A stretch of 15,975 nucleotides of DNA from Symbiodinium natans (GCA_905221605.1 CAJNDS010001508.1:1-15975); one strand, 5' to 3'; positions 8,746 to 15,457 are shown, counted from the stretch's first letter. The notes: generated from the sequence alone by a model not told the origin. A program made the numbers and translations.

Positions 8746-8828
8746 CTAAACCCTATACCCCAAACCCCAAACCCCAAACCCTAAACCCTAAACCCTAAAC
8801 CCTAAACCCTAACGCTTAAACCCTATAC
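8746..8828 (-). repeat. Interstitial telomeric array (CCCTAAA)
   Basis: About eleven units, with CCCCAAA variants at the left edge and five perfect units on the right. It precedes the acceptor at 8850. Confidence 0.9.
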
Positions 8829-8850
8829 AGCCCTAAATGAAGCTTTGCAG

Positions 8851-8919
8851 ATTTTGGTGCCCATCGCCGTGCCGGACGAGGGCACCTTTGACTGGCTGGA
8901 CGCCTCTCGCCTCAAGAAA
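8851..8919 (+). CDS. Putative exon A of the main block
   Basis: Acceptor GCTTTGCAG and donor AAGAAA/GTCTCG bound 69 bases (23 codons) reading ILVPIAVPDEGTFDWLDASR then LKK. It starts and ends in phase 0. The composition is typical of a folded soluble protein (FDWLDASRLKK looks like an amphipathic helix). A CCCTAAA array lies upstream and a TTTAGGG array begins about 28 bases downstream. The protein family is not recognised. Confidence 0.6.
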
Positions 8920-8947
8920 GTCTCGGGCTGCAGGGCTTCGGGCTGTA

Positions 8948-9030
8948 TAGGGTTTAGGGTTTAGGGTTTAGGGTTTAGGGTTTAGGGTTTAGGGTTTCGG
9001 GTTTCGGGTTTCGGGTTCAGGGCTGAGGGT
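8948..9030 (+). repeat. Interstitial telomeric array (TTTAGGG)
   Basis: Seven near-perfect units followed by three TTTCGGG variants. It lies in the short intron 8920-9077. Confidence 0.9.
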
Positions 9031-9077
9031 TTGGTGGGTTTAACCGCCCAAGGTAAAGGAAACACTGCAACTAGCAG

Positions 9078-9119
9078 TTCGCCACCCATGCGAAGCCCAA
9101 TGCATTTTATGAACTCTGC
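9078..9119 (+). CDS. Putative exon B of the main block
   Basis: Acceptor CAACTAGCAG and donor CTCTGC/GTCTCC bound 42 bases reading FATHAKPNAFYELC, phase 0 to 0. The frame stays open past the donor (VSKYIPKIHRTGAPP) to about 9167, but no GT is available there, so the short form is preferred. The 82-base intron that follows ends in CCCTAAACCCAG. Confidence 0.5.
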
Positions 9120-9201
9120 GTCTCCAAATATATCCCCAAGATCCACAGAACCGGGGCTCCCCCAAACATCCCAAATCCTAAGCCCTAAGCCCTAAACCCA
9201 G

Positions 9202-9248
9202 GACTTCTTGGCCAAGAACCCAAGGCCGGACACAATTGATTGGACCTT
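9202..9248 (+). CDS. Putative exon C of the main block
   Basis: Acceptor CCTAAACCCAG is formed directly by a telomeric word. Donor is GACCTT/GTGATG. The 47 bases read DFLAKNPRPDTIDWT and end in phase 2. Without splicing the frame hits TGA at 9250. A TTTAGGG word begins 14 bases after the donor. The phase fits the exon at 10595. Confidence 0.55.
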
Positions 9249-9609
9249 GTGATGTTCAGCGTTTAGGGTTTAGGGTCTATTTAAGGCGACTCGGTCTTGG
9301 GGATTGCTAAGGTTCTTAAGAGAGTTTGGCTTGTGGGAGTTGTGGGTTTAGAGGTTTGTGGTTGTAGGATGTGTTAGGCTCTTGACCTTTGAGGTCTTGC
9401 GTTCTCAGGCTAGGACCCAGAGTAGGCGCTGACTCCCCTGATTGGGAGGTTCAGGTTTCCTTACAGGCATCCTTTAAACCAAAAGGGCACCCTTTCTATT
9501 CCTAGGTTACTTTTGGGTCTAGCAGGGATTCAGGGTGTTTTTGGGCTCCAGGGTTTGCGAGGTTCATGCCCTAAACCTGCTGCGTTCGGCTCACAGAGCT
9601 GCTTGCGGC

Positions 9610-9712
9610 TGTTAGGCGTTTAGGGGTCTAGGGGTTTAGGGATTAGGGCTTAGGATTTAGGGTTTAGAGTTTAGGGTTTGGGGTTTAGGGTTTAGGGTTT
9701 AGGGCTGCAGTG
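9610..9712 (+). repeat. Degenerate TTTAGGG array
   Basis: About thirteen heptamer-like units, with variants TTTAGAG, TTTGGGG and GATTAGGG. Confidence 0.85.
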
Positions 9713-10433
9713 TGTTTCGGTAGAAAGGTTTGAGGGTTTTTTGAGGTTTAGGCCTCCGGGCTTTTTATGTTTTGAAGGGTTATCGGGCTTCTAGGGTTGT
9801 TGTAGGGGTTCGGGGGTTTGCAGTTACAGGCTGGGGTGCGACCATGCGACACTAGAGATTCGGAGGTTGGCGCCGAGGGTGGATCGATCGGCTTCCTCCA
9901 CCCTTTAGGGTTCGGGGTTGAGGGGGGATCTTAGCTACCCAAGAAAAGCCCAAACTAACCGGTTGTCAAGCCTTGCATGTGACGTGTATGTTGTGTGCGG
10001 TTTAGATGGCGTGGGGGACAGTAGAGGATCGCACGATTGGGTGTCCAGGAGTCGGGGTGCTTATGACCCTACTTGAATCCAAGCCCTCAACCCAGCTTCC
10101 CTGAACCCAGCTTATATCTGCGCGATGGGGCCTAAAGCCCTAAAGCCTGAACCTTCAAGCAAAGTCCAACAGATCTTTTATGGCGCATCGGATCCACCGA
10201 TATTCGGGTTTGGGGCTTGGGAGTCAGCACAACCCCCTGATTTGAAGCCCTAAAAGGGGCCCAAAACTCTGAGCCTCCTTCCAGGGTTTCGAGCTTAAGG
10301 GGCTTCTACTATTGGCTTAAGAACCCTCCCCCCCCAAAAAAAGCAAGTTCTTCCTTATAAGGGTAATGCAGAGATTATCATCTTTGATTTTTTTGGGCTT
10401 CTTAAGCAAATGGTAGGTTTGGAACACTGCCCT

Positions 10434-10573
10434 AGACCCTAGACCCTAAACCCTAAACCCCTAAAACCTAAACCCTAAACCCTAAACCCTAAACCCTAAA
10501 CCCTAAACCCTAAACCCTAAACCCTAAACCCTAAACCCTAAACCCTAAACCCTAAACCCTAAACCCCTAAACC
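10434..10573 (-). repeat. Interstitial telomeric array (CCCTAAA)
   Basis: About fourteen consecutive perfect units (about 10468-10566), with CCCTAGA variants at the left edge. It ends about 20 bases before the acceptor at 10594. Confidence 0.95.
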
Positions 10574-10594
10574 CTCTTTCCCCTTCGTCACCAG

Positions 10595-10664
10595 GGAGCC
10601 GATAGCTTCGCTTGGCAGGTTCGTCGAGCTGTCGGACCGCGCCATCGGGGAGCACGGGGGCGCA
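10595..10664 (+). CDS. Putative exon D of the main block
   Basis: The 70 bases follow TCGTCACCAG and end at GGCGCA/GTCTCT. The first base completes a Leu codon with the previous exon, then the frame reads EPIASLGRFVELSDRAIGEH then GGA. It ends in phase 0. A CCCTAAA array flanks it upstream and a TTTAGGG array starts at 10684. No domain is recognised. Confidence 0.58.
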
Positions 10665-10683
10665 GTCTCTTCAAGCTCCTGGG

Positions 10684-10828
10684 GGTTTAGGGCCTTTTAG
10701 GGTTTAAGGGGTTTAGGGGTTTAGGGGGTTTAGGGGTTGAGGGTTTAGGGCTTTAGTAAACTTAGGGTTTAGGGTTTAGGGGTTTGGGAGTTTAGGGGTT
10801 TAGGGGTTTAGGGTTTTAGGTTTAGGAG
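10684..10828 (+). repeat. TTTAGGG array, mostly TTTAGGGG variants
   Basis: About nineteen units, many with an extra G (GGGGTTTA), an 8-base variant of the heptamer. Confidence 0.9.
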
Positions 10829-10872
10829 AGAATGCCGCCGTTCCGCGGATTCCTTTGTGTAGACTTTTCAGC

Positions 10873-10925
10873 CCTGAACCCTAAACCCTAAACCCCAAAC
10901 CCTAAACCCTAAACTCTAAACCCTA
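10873..10925 (-). repeat. Interstitial telomeric array (CCCTAAA)
   Basis: About seven units with one CCCCAAA and one CTCTAAA variant. With 10684-10828 it forms an inverted pair inside the intron 10665-10982. Confidence 0.9.
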
Positions 10926-10982
10926 TATATACCCTCAGCTCTTTAAGCCCCCGAATTGAGACAACCCGGGTCTCCCTCCCAG

Positions 10983-11012
10983 GATGACCCCTGGCCCCCT
11001 CCCTTCACGTGG
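10983..11012 (+). CDS. Putative 30-base micro-exon E
   Basis: Acceptor GGGTCTCCCTCCCAG is strong (pyrimidine-rich). Donor is ACGTGG/GTAGAG. The ten codons read DDPWPPPFTW, phase 0 to 0. If it is not spliced at GTAGAG, the frame continues VEPWSF to a TAG at 11031, which itself begins the next TTTAGGG run. The proline/tryptophan-rich sequence would form an extended linker. Confidence 0.5.
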
Positions 11013-11030
11013 GTAGAGCCATGGTCCTTC

Positions 11031-11058
11031 TAGGGTTTTAGGGTTTAGGGTTTAGGGT
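11031..11058 (+). repeat. Short TTTAGGG array
   Basis: Four units immediately downstream of the micro-exon donor. Confidence 0.88.
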
Positions 11059-11272
11059 GGTTCGCGGGTAGCTCGAAAGGTGGGCTATGAGGAGCAGCTC
11101 TAGATATGCTTGGTTCTGACTCCTCATTTGAGGTATTCATATCTCTACGAAAAGAGTACCGATGAAACTTCAAGCAGAAAGTGCCTAAGCCCTGATCCTT
11201 GGTAGCCCAGCAACCCTATAATAATCTGGGTTGGTTACTTTAGAAGGGAGCCCAAAACCAAAAAAAGGGCAG

Positions 11273-11317
11273 AGGGCGCGCCGCCTAGGCCCTAAGACCC
11301 TCGGCTCTGTTCGGAAA
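11273..11317 (+). CDS. Putative exon F of the main block
   Basis: Acceptor AAAGGGCAG (weak pyrimidine tract) and donor CGGAAA/GTCGCT bound 45 bases reading RARRLGPKTLGSVRK, phase 0 to 0. The peptide is strongly basic. If the donor is skipped, the frame runs to TAA at 11363. This is a weaker exon, supported mainly by phase agreement with its neighbours. Confidence 0.42.
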
Positions 11318-11342
11318 GTCGCTGTACAGAGGGCTTCAAGGA

Positions 11343-11479
11343 CCTATTCCAAATTGTCCTCCTAAACCCCAACCCTCAACCCTCAACCCTAAACCTTTAG
11401 GGGCTTAGGGCCTATTCCAAGTTGTTCTCCTAAACCCCCACCCCTCAACCCTCAACCCTAAACCTTTAGGGGCTTAGGG
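11343..11479 (+). repeat. Two-copy 68-bp tandem duplication
   Basis: Copies at 11343-11410 and 11411-11479 both begin CCTATTCCAA and contain CCCTCAACCCTAAACCTTTA followed by GGGGCTTAGGG. They differ at a few bases. Each contains a CCCTAAA-to-TTTAGGG switch within a few bases, so each is itself palindromic. Confidence 0.88.
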
Positions 11480-11504
11480 GTTTAGGGGGCCTTTGAACCC
11501 CAAG

Positions 11505-11624
11505 CTCGGAACCCTTGATGTAACGCTGCTGGCACCCAGTTGGGCGGAGCGGTCCGGCGTCTTCCGCAACAAGACCTACAGCTGGAAGCACTGCAATGCC
11601 CAGAGCTCGGTGCTAGGACGCAGA
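11505..11624 (+). CDS. Putative exon G of the main block
   Basis: The 120 bases (40 codons) follow the acceptor ACCCCAAG and end at CGCAGA/GTAGGC, phase 0 to 0. The frame reads LGTLDVTLLAPSWAERSGVF, then RNKTYSWKHCNAQSSVLGRR. Composition is mixed and protein-like, GC-rich, without repeat words. The TTTAGGG array starts about 30 bases after the donor. The acceptor has little pyrimidine, so the left border could move. Family unknown. Confidence 0.62.
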
Positions 11625-11653
11625 GTAGGCCGTGTAGTTCCTTTTTTTGTTAG

Positions 11654-11736
11654 GGTTCAGGGTTTAGGGTTTAGGGTTTAGGGTTTAGGGTTTAGGGTTT
11701 AGGGTTTAGGGTTTAGGGTTTAGGGTTTAGGGTTTC
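11654..11736 (+). repeat. Interstitial telomeric array (TTTAGGG)
   Basis: About eleven near-perfect units that fill most of the 116-base intron 11625-11740. The acceptor TTTCCCAG follows immediately. Confidence 0.95.
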
Positions 11737-11740
11737 CCAG

Positions 11741-11887
11741 GTTACTGTTGGGTCGAGGTTGTACCCCGCAAAGAGCAGCCTATACGCACTCACCAAGATC
11801 CGTAAAGAGCCCTCTCTAGGCCCGATTCTGCGTGCTCTCCAAAGCTTTAGGATTAGCCCTGCTTCCACACAGGCCCTGAACTGGAAG
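11741..11887 (+). CDS. Putative exon H of the main block (longest)
   Basis: The 147 bases (49 codons) lie between acceptor GGTTTCCCAG, directly at the end of a TTTAGGG array, and donor TGGAAG/GTCTCG. Phase is 0 at both ends. The frame reads VTVGSRLYPAKSSLYALTKI, RKEPSLGPILRALQSFRISP, ASTQALNWK. It is the best-supported exon: both borders are sharp and the composition changes abruptly at each. The peptide is basic with likely helices (ALTKIRK, LRALQSF). Family not recognised. Confidence 0.65.
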
Positions 11888-12098
11888 GTCTCGTTTTTTT
11901 TTTGGAGGGGGGGGGGGGAAGGAGGAAGGAGGAAGGAGGTCGGAGGGAGGTCATGATCAAGACGTAGCTCTAAAAAGAAAGAATGCCCCAATCCCTAAAA
12001 GCAAAAATTCTTCAATGCCAAAAACACCCAAAGAACCCTTATAACCAAAACCCATAGATCCCAAAGCCCCTAAACCCTAAACCCTAAACCCATTCAAG
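11888..12098. other. Putative intron with T/G homopolymer tract
   Basis: It begins GTCTCG, then a T run and G run (11893-11918), then GGAGGAAGGAGG words. It ends with a short CCCTAAA array (12067-12091) and acceptor CATTCAAG. Confidence 0.5.
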
Positions 12099-12175
12099 GA
12101 CAAGCCAGATCTCCAGACGGGCCTTCCGCTACTCGATGACTGGAGCGCACTGGGCTCAGCCCCTTTCACCTCTGG
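12099..12175 (+). CDS. Putative exon I of the main block
   Basis: The 77 bases follow CCCATTCAAG and end at TCTGG/GTTTAAGG. The frame reads DKPDLQTGLPLLDDWSALGS then APFTS and ends in phase 2. The donor GT is the first GT of the following TTTAGGG-like words, so the repeat supplies the splice signal. A CCCTAAA array lies upstream and TTTAGGG words downstream. Confidence 0.55.
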
Positions 12176-12430
12176 GTTTAAGGTTCAGGGCTTTTGGGAA
12201 TTTAGGGTTGTTTGTGTTGGCTTCAGGGCTTTAGGGCTTTAATCGTCTTAACCCCAGCCCCCCAAACCCTCAAACTTAACCGCATGAAGCCCATCAGCCC
12301 TGAAACCCGCACCCCCTCGACCGCCTGAACCCAAATCCCTGTCCCTGAAGCCTCCCCTTCCTATTCCCCAAATCCCTAGCCGCCCCCAAGAAACCCTAAC
12401 CCGAAACTTCCGAAACCCCAAGTCCCAGAT

Positions 12431-12577
12431 TCCCTAAACCCTAAACCCTAAACCCTAAACCCTACACCCTAAACCCTAAACCCTAAACCCTAAACCCTAA
12501 ACCCTAAACCCTAAACCCTAAACCCTAAACCCTAAACCCTAAACCCCCGGAACCCTAAACCCCCGGAACCCTAAACC
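12431..12577 (-). repeat. Interstitial telomeric array (CCCTAAA)
   Basis: About sixteen units with a single CCCTACA variant, then two CCCCCGGAA-interrupted units. It is followed within a few bases by the acceptor CCTTCAG. Confidence 0.95.
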
Positions 12578-12588
12578 CTTCAGGTCAG

Positions 12589-12659
12589 GAAGATCCTCGG
12601 TACCGTGGCGCCCACTCAGCCTCGCAGCTACGTGGCCTTGGGCTTAGGGCACTTCAAGG
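12589..12659 (+). CDS. Putative exon J of the main block
   Basis: Two acceptors are possible, ACCCTTCAG (exon from 12584) and CAGGTCAG (from 12589). Only the second agrees in phase with 12099-12175. The frame reads KILGTVAPTQPRSYVALGLG then HFK and ends before GTTACACC in phase 1. Skipping that donor reaches TAG at 12674. The next in-phase exon was not settled. Confidence 0.52.
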
Positions 12660-12692
12660 GTTACACCCTATAGGGTGTAGCGTTTGGGGTTC

Positions 12693-12882
12693 AGGGTTAG
12701 GGTTTAGGGTTTAGGGTTTAGGGTTTAGGGTTTAGGGTTTAGGGTTTAGGGTTTAGGGTTTAGGGTTTAGGGTTTAGGGTTTAGGGTTTAGGGTTTAGGG
12801 TTGTTTAGGGTTTAGGGTTTAGGGGTTAGGGTTTAGGGTTTAGGGTTTAGGGTTGAGGGTTTAGGGTTTAGGGTTCAGGGAT
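12693..12882 (+). repeat. Interstitial telomeric array (TTTAGGG)
   Basis: About twenty-six units, of which about fourteen are consecutive and perfect up to ~12802. Together with CCCTAAA at 13141-13236 it forms a large inverted pair. Confidence 0.95.
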
Positions 12883-13140
12883 GATTAGGGGAGTAGGATA
12901 TACATGTATAGGACAGGGCCTTGGACAGCGGGGTGTTGCACACGATGTGGGTTTCGTTAGCGTCCCACTTTGCACTTGTGTTTGCAGTGTGAGCTTTGAC
13001 GTGCATGCATGGCAGTTGTGACACCCACAACCCAAGACCCAAAACCTTAAACCCTAAGCCGCAAACCAAGAGGGTTTCTGGCCCAACCGCGTTTGGGGGA
13101 TGGACTGTCAGTGTCTGAAGCCGATGAACATTTTGCAGCA
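12883..13140. other. Unique stretch, no exon settled
   Basis: It contains acceptor-like TGTTTGCAG (13002) and ATTTTGCAG (13138), but the frames after them either stop or run into repeat. CCCTAAA-like words lie at 13027-13063. An antisense frame (LQNVHRLQTLTVHPPNAVG) is open but unsupported. Confidence 0.4.
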
Positions 13141-13236
13141 ACCCTAAACCCTAAACCCTAAACCCTAAACCCTAAACCCTAAACCCTAAACCCTAAACCC
13201 TAAACCCTAAACCCTAAACCCTAAACCCTAAACCCT
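13141..13236 (-). repeat. Interstitial telomeric array (CCCTAAA)
   Basis: About thirteen consecutive perfect units ending in the acceptor ACCCTGCAG. Confidence 0.95.
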
Positions 13237-13240
13237 GCAG

Positions 13241-13308
13241 AGGGGCCCTTGTCCGGTTTGGGTGCCTTCCCTTGGGGTCTGGACTGCTGGTCTGATTGGA
13301 TGCTATAG
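13241..13308 (+). CDS. Possible exon, frame unresolved
   Basis: Acceptor CCCTGCAG is clear. Two frames are open: RGPCPVWVPSLGVWTAGLIG and GPLSGLGAFPWGLDCWSDWM. The second agrees with the phase of 12589-12659. Possible donors are CTG/GTCTGA (end 13289) and ATAG/GTGTCG (end 13308). Neither connects cleanly to the next candidate. Confidence 0.38.
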
Positions 13309-13372
13309 GTGTCGGAATAGCTACTAGTCGTATTCCTTTATGGTCCCTTTATAGGTTTACTATTCTATAATA

Positions 13373-13434
13373 GACCTAAACCCTAGACCCTAAGCCCCTA
13401 AACCCTAAACCGTAAACCCGCAACCCTAGACCCT
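13373..13434 (-). repeat. Degenerate CCCTAAA array
   Basis: About eight variable units (CCCTAGA, CCCTAAGC, CCGTAAA) inside the probable intron before 13491. Confidence 0.85.
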
Positions 13435-13490
13435 ATTCTAATAATGTATTATAATATAGGGGATCCCGCGTAGGGCAGCCCACTGCCCAG

Positions 13491-13540
13491 GTCATGGAGG
13501 TGAAAAGCAACCTCCTCAAGGAAGAGAGGCCTTTGCTTGG
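13491..13540 (+). CDS. Putative exon, acidic/basic helix
   Basis: Acceptor CACTGCCCAG is good. The frame reads VMEVKSNLLKEERPLL and ends at TTGG/GTTTCGGG in phase 2. The charged peptide is helix-like. It does not join 13592 in phase, so one border is wrong or a different donor (for example CTCAAG/GAAGAG) is used. Confidence 0.42.
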
Positions 13541-13591
13541 GTTTCGGGCTTTCGGGCGTTGGGGATCCGGATTTTGGGGGCTGAGCCGCAG

Positions 13592-13684
13592 TTGAAGCGC
13601 AACGCTCTCAGGCAGATGCTCCTCCGCCGCTTCAAGCGGCCAGGCTTCAAGCTGGTTGCGCAGGCAACGAAGGGATCGATGCAA
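13592..13684 (+). CDS. Putative exon K, basic helical segment
   Basis: Acceptor GAGCCGCAG and donor ATGCAA/GTACAT bound 93 bases (31 codons), phase 0 to 0. The frame reads LKRNALRQMLLRRFKRPGFK then LVAQATKGSMQ. It is strongly basic (ten K/R) with an amphipathic start, consistent with RNA, DNA or acidic-membrane contact, though that is only inference from composition. It connects in phase to 14172. Confidence 0.58.
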
Positions 13685-14171
13685 GTACATGTGGGGGGAG
13701 CGTGCAGGTCTTTGCAAATGCCGGGAGGACTTAGTCCTAAGCCCGAAACCTTAAACCCTAAACCCCTAAACCCAAAACGCTTCTTTTTTGAAGTGGCCAA
13801 ATAAGGTCCACCTTAACAGAAGGCTGGCAGGCTCCTAACCCTGTTGGTCCTAACCTTGGAGGTTTCGGCCCAGACTTGGAGGCTTGCTTACGAGTAGGGT
13901 GGCCATACCTCCAACTGCTTCTAGCTTTGCTTGGGGTGTTTGTAGCCCTTCTTACGACCAAGAACCTTCAACACCAATTACCGCTCCGTGAACCTTCAAG
14001 TACTGTACACAAGGGCCCCTGTAACAGCCCTGAGCCCTCGCCCTAAACCCAAAACCCTAAACCCTAAACCCTAAACCCCAAACCCCAAACCCTAAACCCT
14101 AAACCCCAAACCCAAACCCTAAACCCCAAACCCTAAACCTTAAACCCTAAACCCGAAATCCTCAAATGCAG
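13685..14171. other. Putative intron, 487 bases
   Basis: A short CCCTAAA run (13740-13773), about 260 bases of unique sequence (13776-14035) with no convincing exon, and a long CCCTAAA array lead to the acceptor CAAATGCAG. Confidence 0.5.
14041..14160 (-). repeat. Interstitial telomeric array (CCCTAAA)
   Basis: About seventeen units with several CCCCAAA and CCCAAA variants. Confidence 0.93.
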
Positions 14172-14248
14172 GTGGTCATGGGCGAGCCGCCTGCAGAGTT
14201 TAAGGAGATTGTCCACAAGGGACTGCTGCAGGGCCCTGAGCCGCCATT
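14172..14248 (+). CDS. Putative exon L
   Basis: The 77 bases follow TCAAATGCAG and end at GCCATT/GTACGC. The frame reads VVMGEPPAEFKEIVHKGLLQ then GPEPP, ending in phase 2. The next exon supplies G to complete a Leu codon. An alternative end at 14267 reads on as YARKEG and uses the first GT of the TTTAGGG-like array, but breaks phase. Acidic and basic residues alternate in the helix EFKEIVHK. Confidence 0.6.
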
Positions 14249-14265
14249 GTACGCCCGAAAGGAAG

Positions 14266-14375
14266 GGGTTTGGGGTTTGGGGTTTGGGGTTTAGGGTTAG
14301 GGTTTAGGGTTTAGGGTTTTGGGTTTTCGGTTTTGGGTTTAGGGGTTAGGGTTTAGGGTTTTAGGGTTCAATTGA
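14266..14375 (+). repeat. TTTAGGG array with TTTGGGG variants
   Basis: About fifteen units, opening with three TTTGGGG units. It fills most of the intron 14249-14393. Confidence 0.92.
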
Positions 14376-14393
14376 GTGTTGGGTTTCAAGCAG

Positions 14394-14474
14394 GTTTGGG
14401 CCGTATGTCTTCCAGCCATTTAAGCTTTCGATGTCTGATCTGGGCGGCGGTCTCTCAGAATCAGTGCTGTCCAA
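14394..14474 (+). CDS. Putative exon M
   Basis: Acceptor GTTTCAAGCAG. After the shared Leu codon the frame reads FGPYVFQPFKLSMSDLGGGL then SESVLS. Ending at CCAA/GTTCCC (phase 2) lets it join 14649 in frame. The alternative end 14490 (CGGCAG/GTCAGG, adding FPYRQ) has a better consensus donor but no in-phase partner that I found. Aromatic residues are frequent at the start (FGPYVFQPF). Confidence 0.58.
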
Positions 14475-14491
14475 GTTCCCCTACCGGCAGG

Positions 14492-14607
14492 TCAGGGTTT
14501 AGGGTTTAGGGTTTAGGATTCAGGATCTCTGGTTTAGGGTTAACCCTAAACCCTAAACCCTAAGCCCCAAACCCTAAACCCTAAACCCTAAGCCCTAAAC
14601 CCTAAAT
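14492..14607. repeat. Head-to-head telomeric inverted repeat
   Basis: TTTAGGG units (14495-14541) face CCCTAAA units (14542-14607), meeting at GGTTTAGGGTTAACCCTAAACC around 14538. The transcript would form a long hairpin. It lies in the intron before 14649. Confidence 0.92.
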
Positions 14608-14648
14608 TTTTCAGAAGCTTCGTCTTAGTGGCCCAACTCTGTGCCCAG

Positions 14649-14694
14649 GGAGGAGAAGCAGCAAAAGTTGGACGAGGAGTGGAAGCTGAGGAAG
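14649..14694 (+). CDS. Putative exon N, charged coiled-coil-like
   Basis: Acceptor CTCTGTGCCCAG and donor GAGGAAG/GTGCCC bound 46 bases. After a shared Lys codon the frame reads EEKQQKLDEEWKLRK. High charge and regular leucine/tryptophan spacing suggest a coiled coil. An upstream acceptor TTTTTCAG (14614) and another frame (SFVLVAQLCAQGGEAAK) are also open, so the exon choice is not certain. Confidence 0.52.
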
Positions 14695-14717
14695 GTGCCC
14701 ACATGCAGAGTGGCTGT

Positions 14718-14816
14718 TTGGGGTTTGGGGTTTGGGGTTTAGGGTTTAAGGTTTAGGGTTTAGGGTTTCGGGTTTAGGGTTTCGGGTTTAGGGTTCAGGG
14801 TTTAGGGTTTAGGGTT
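14718..14816 (+). repeat. TTTAGGG array with TTTGGGG and TTTCGGG variants
   Basis: About fourteen units following the donor at 14695. The order of variants (TTTGGGG first) matches 14266-14375. Confidence 0.92.
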
Positions 14817-15230
14817 CCCTCTCATACAAACAGTGCTTAATGGAAATTCTACAGTTTTCGTACCCCCTACTGTGTCATAATCCCTGTTAAGGACTGTTAG
14901 TATGGGGGGGAACATCCCAAGTGGCAGTACTAGATGCTACACTACATCTGCTTAATTTAGGGTTTGGGGTTTAGGGTTTTAGGGGTTAGGGTTTATAGGG
15001 ATTAGGGTTTAGCATGGGGATTGGGGTACGATGTAGGGTAGTGTAGAGGACCCTGTTCGCCTACGTACACCCCCATAGACCCAAAGCTCGTGCAGTACTT
15101 AGACGCTCGCGCGGACCCTCCCCTGCCCACTGCCAAGCCATAAGCCACAGGGCCTTTGATATGTCACCCTAAACCCTAAACCGCAGAAAGCCACAAAACC
15201 CCGAGCTCCTGAATCCCAAGCCATCAGCTT
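14817..15230. other. Mixed putative intron sequence
   Basis: Unique sequence 14817-14955, a TTTAGGG array 14957-15010, unique sequence 15013-15164, then CCCTAAA words. The segment 15072-15143 is open (PIDPKLVQYLDARADPPLPT) and ends in TAA. It could be a terminal exon, but the borders are not visible and coiled-coil coding lies downstream. Confidence 0.35.
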
Positions 15231-15306
15231 TTCCCTAAACCCTAAACCCTATGCCCTAAGCCCCAAACCCTAAACCCTACACCCGAAACCCTAAACCCTA
15301 AAGCCT
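15231..15306 (-). repeat. Interstitial telomeric array (CCCTAAA)
   Basis: About ten units with CCCTATG, CCCTAAG and CCCTACA variants. Confidence 0.9.
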
Positions 15307-15405
15307 GGGTCTTCCAAATGCCGGGAAGGAGCGCAGCTCGACATGAGCTTCCAGGGTTTGGGGTTTGGGGAAGGTCTAAGGGAAGTTACATGGGCCCTTA
15401 ATGTG

Positions 15406-15457
15406 TTTAGGGTTTAGGGTTTAGGGTTTAGGGTTTAGGGTTTAGGGTTAGGGTTAT
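15406..15457 (+). repeat. Interstitial telomeric array (TTTAGGG)
   Basis: Seven near-perfect units, about 33 bases before the exon at 15490. Confidence 0.93.

Larger units (their letters stand above)
9249..10594. other. Large putative intron, 1346 bases
   Basis: It begins with TTTAGGG words (9262-9275), carries a degenerate TTTAGGG array at 9610-9712, and ends with a long CCCTAAA array (10434-10573). The acceptor CTTTCCCCTTCGTCACCAG has a good pyrimidine tract. The unique parts (9280-9600, 9713-10250) contain many G/T-rich words such as GGGTTT. I see no convincing exon in them. A small inverted repeat sits at 9876-9904 (GGGTGGATCGATC and CCTCCACCC). Confidence 0.55.

Noticed and set aside
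13433-13961. Antisense ORFs over the 13.4-13.9 kb exons
   Set aside because: They overlap the better plus-strand exon 13592-13684 and contain frames created by telomeric words.
15072-15143. Possible last exon ending in TAA
   Set aside because: No visible acceptor or donor context, and a coiled-coil exon lies downstream in the same direction.
15311-15354. Short open segment SSKCREGAQLDMSFQ between CCCTAAA and TTTAGGG arrays
   Set aside because: It has the expected repeat flanks but only about 15 codons and ambiguous splice sites.
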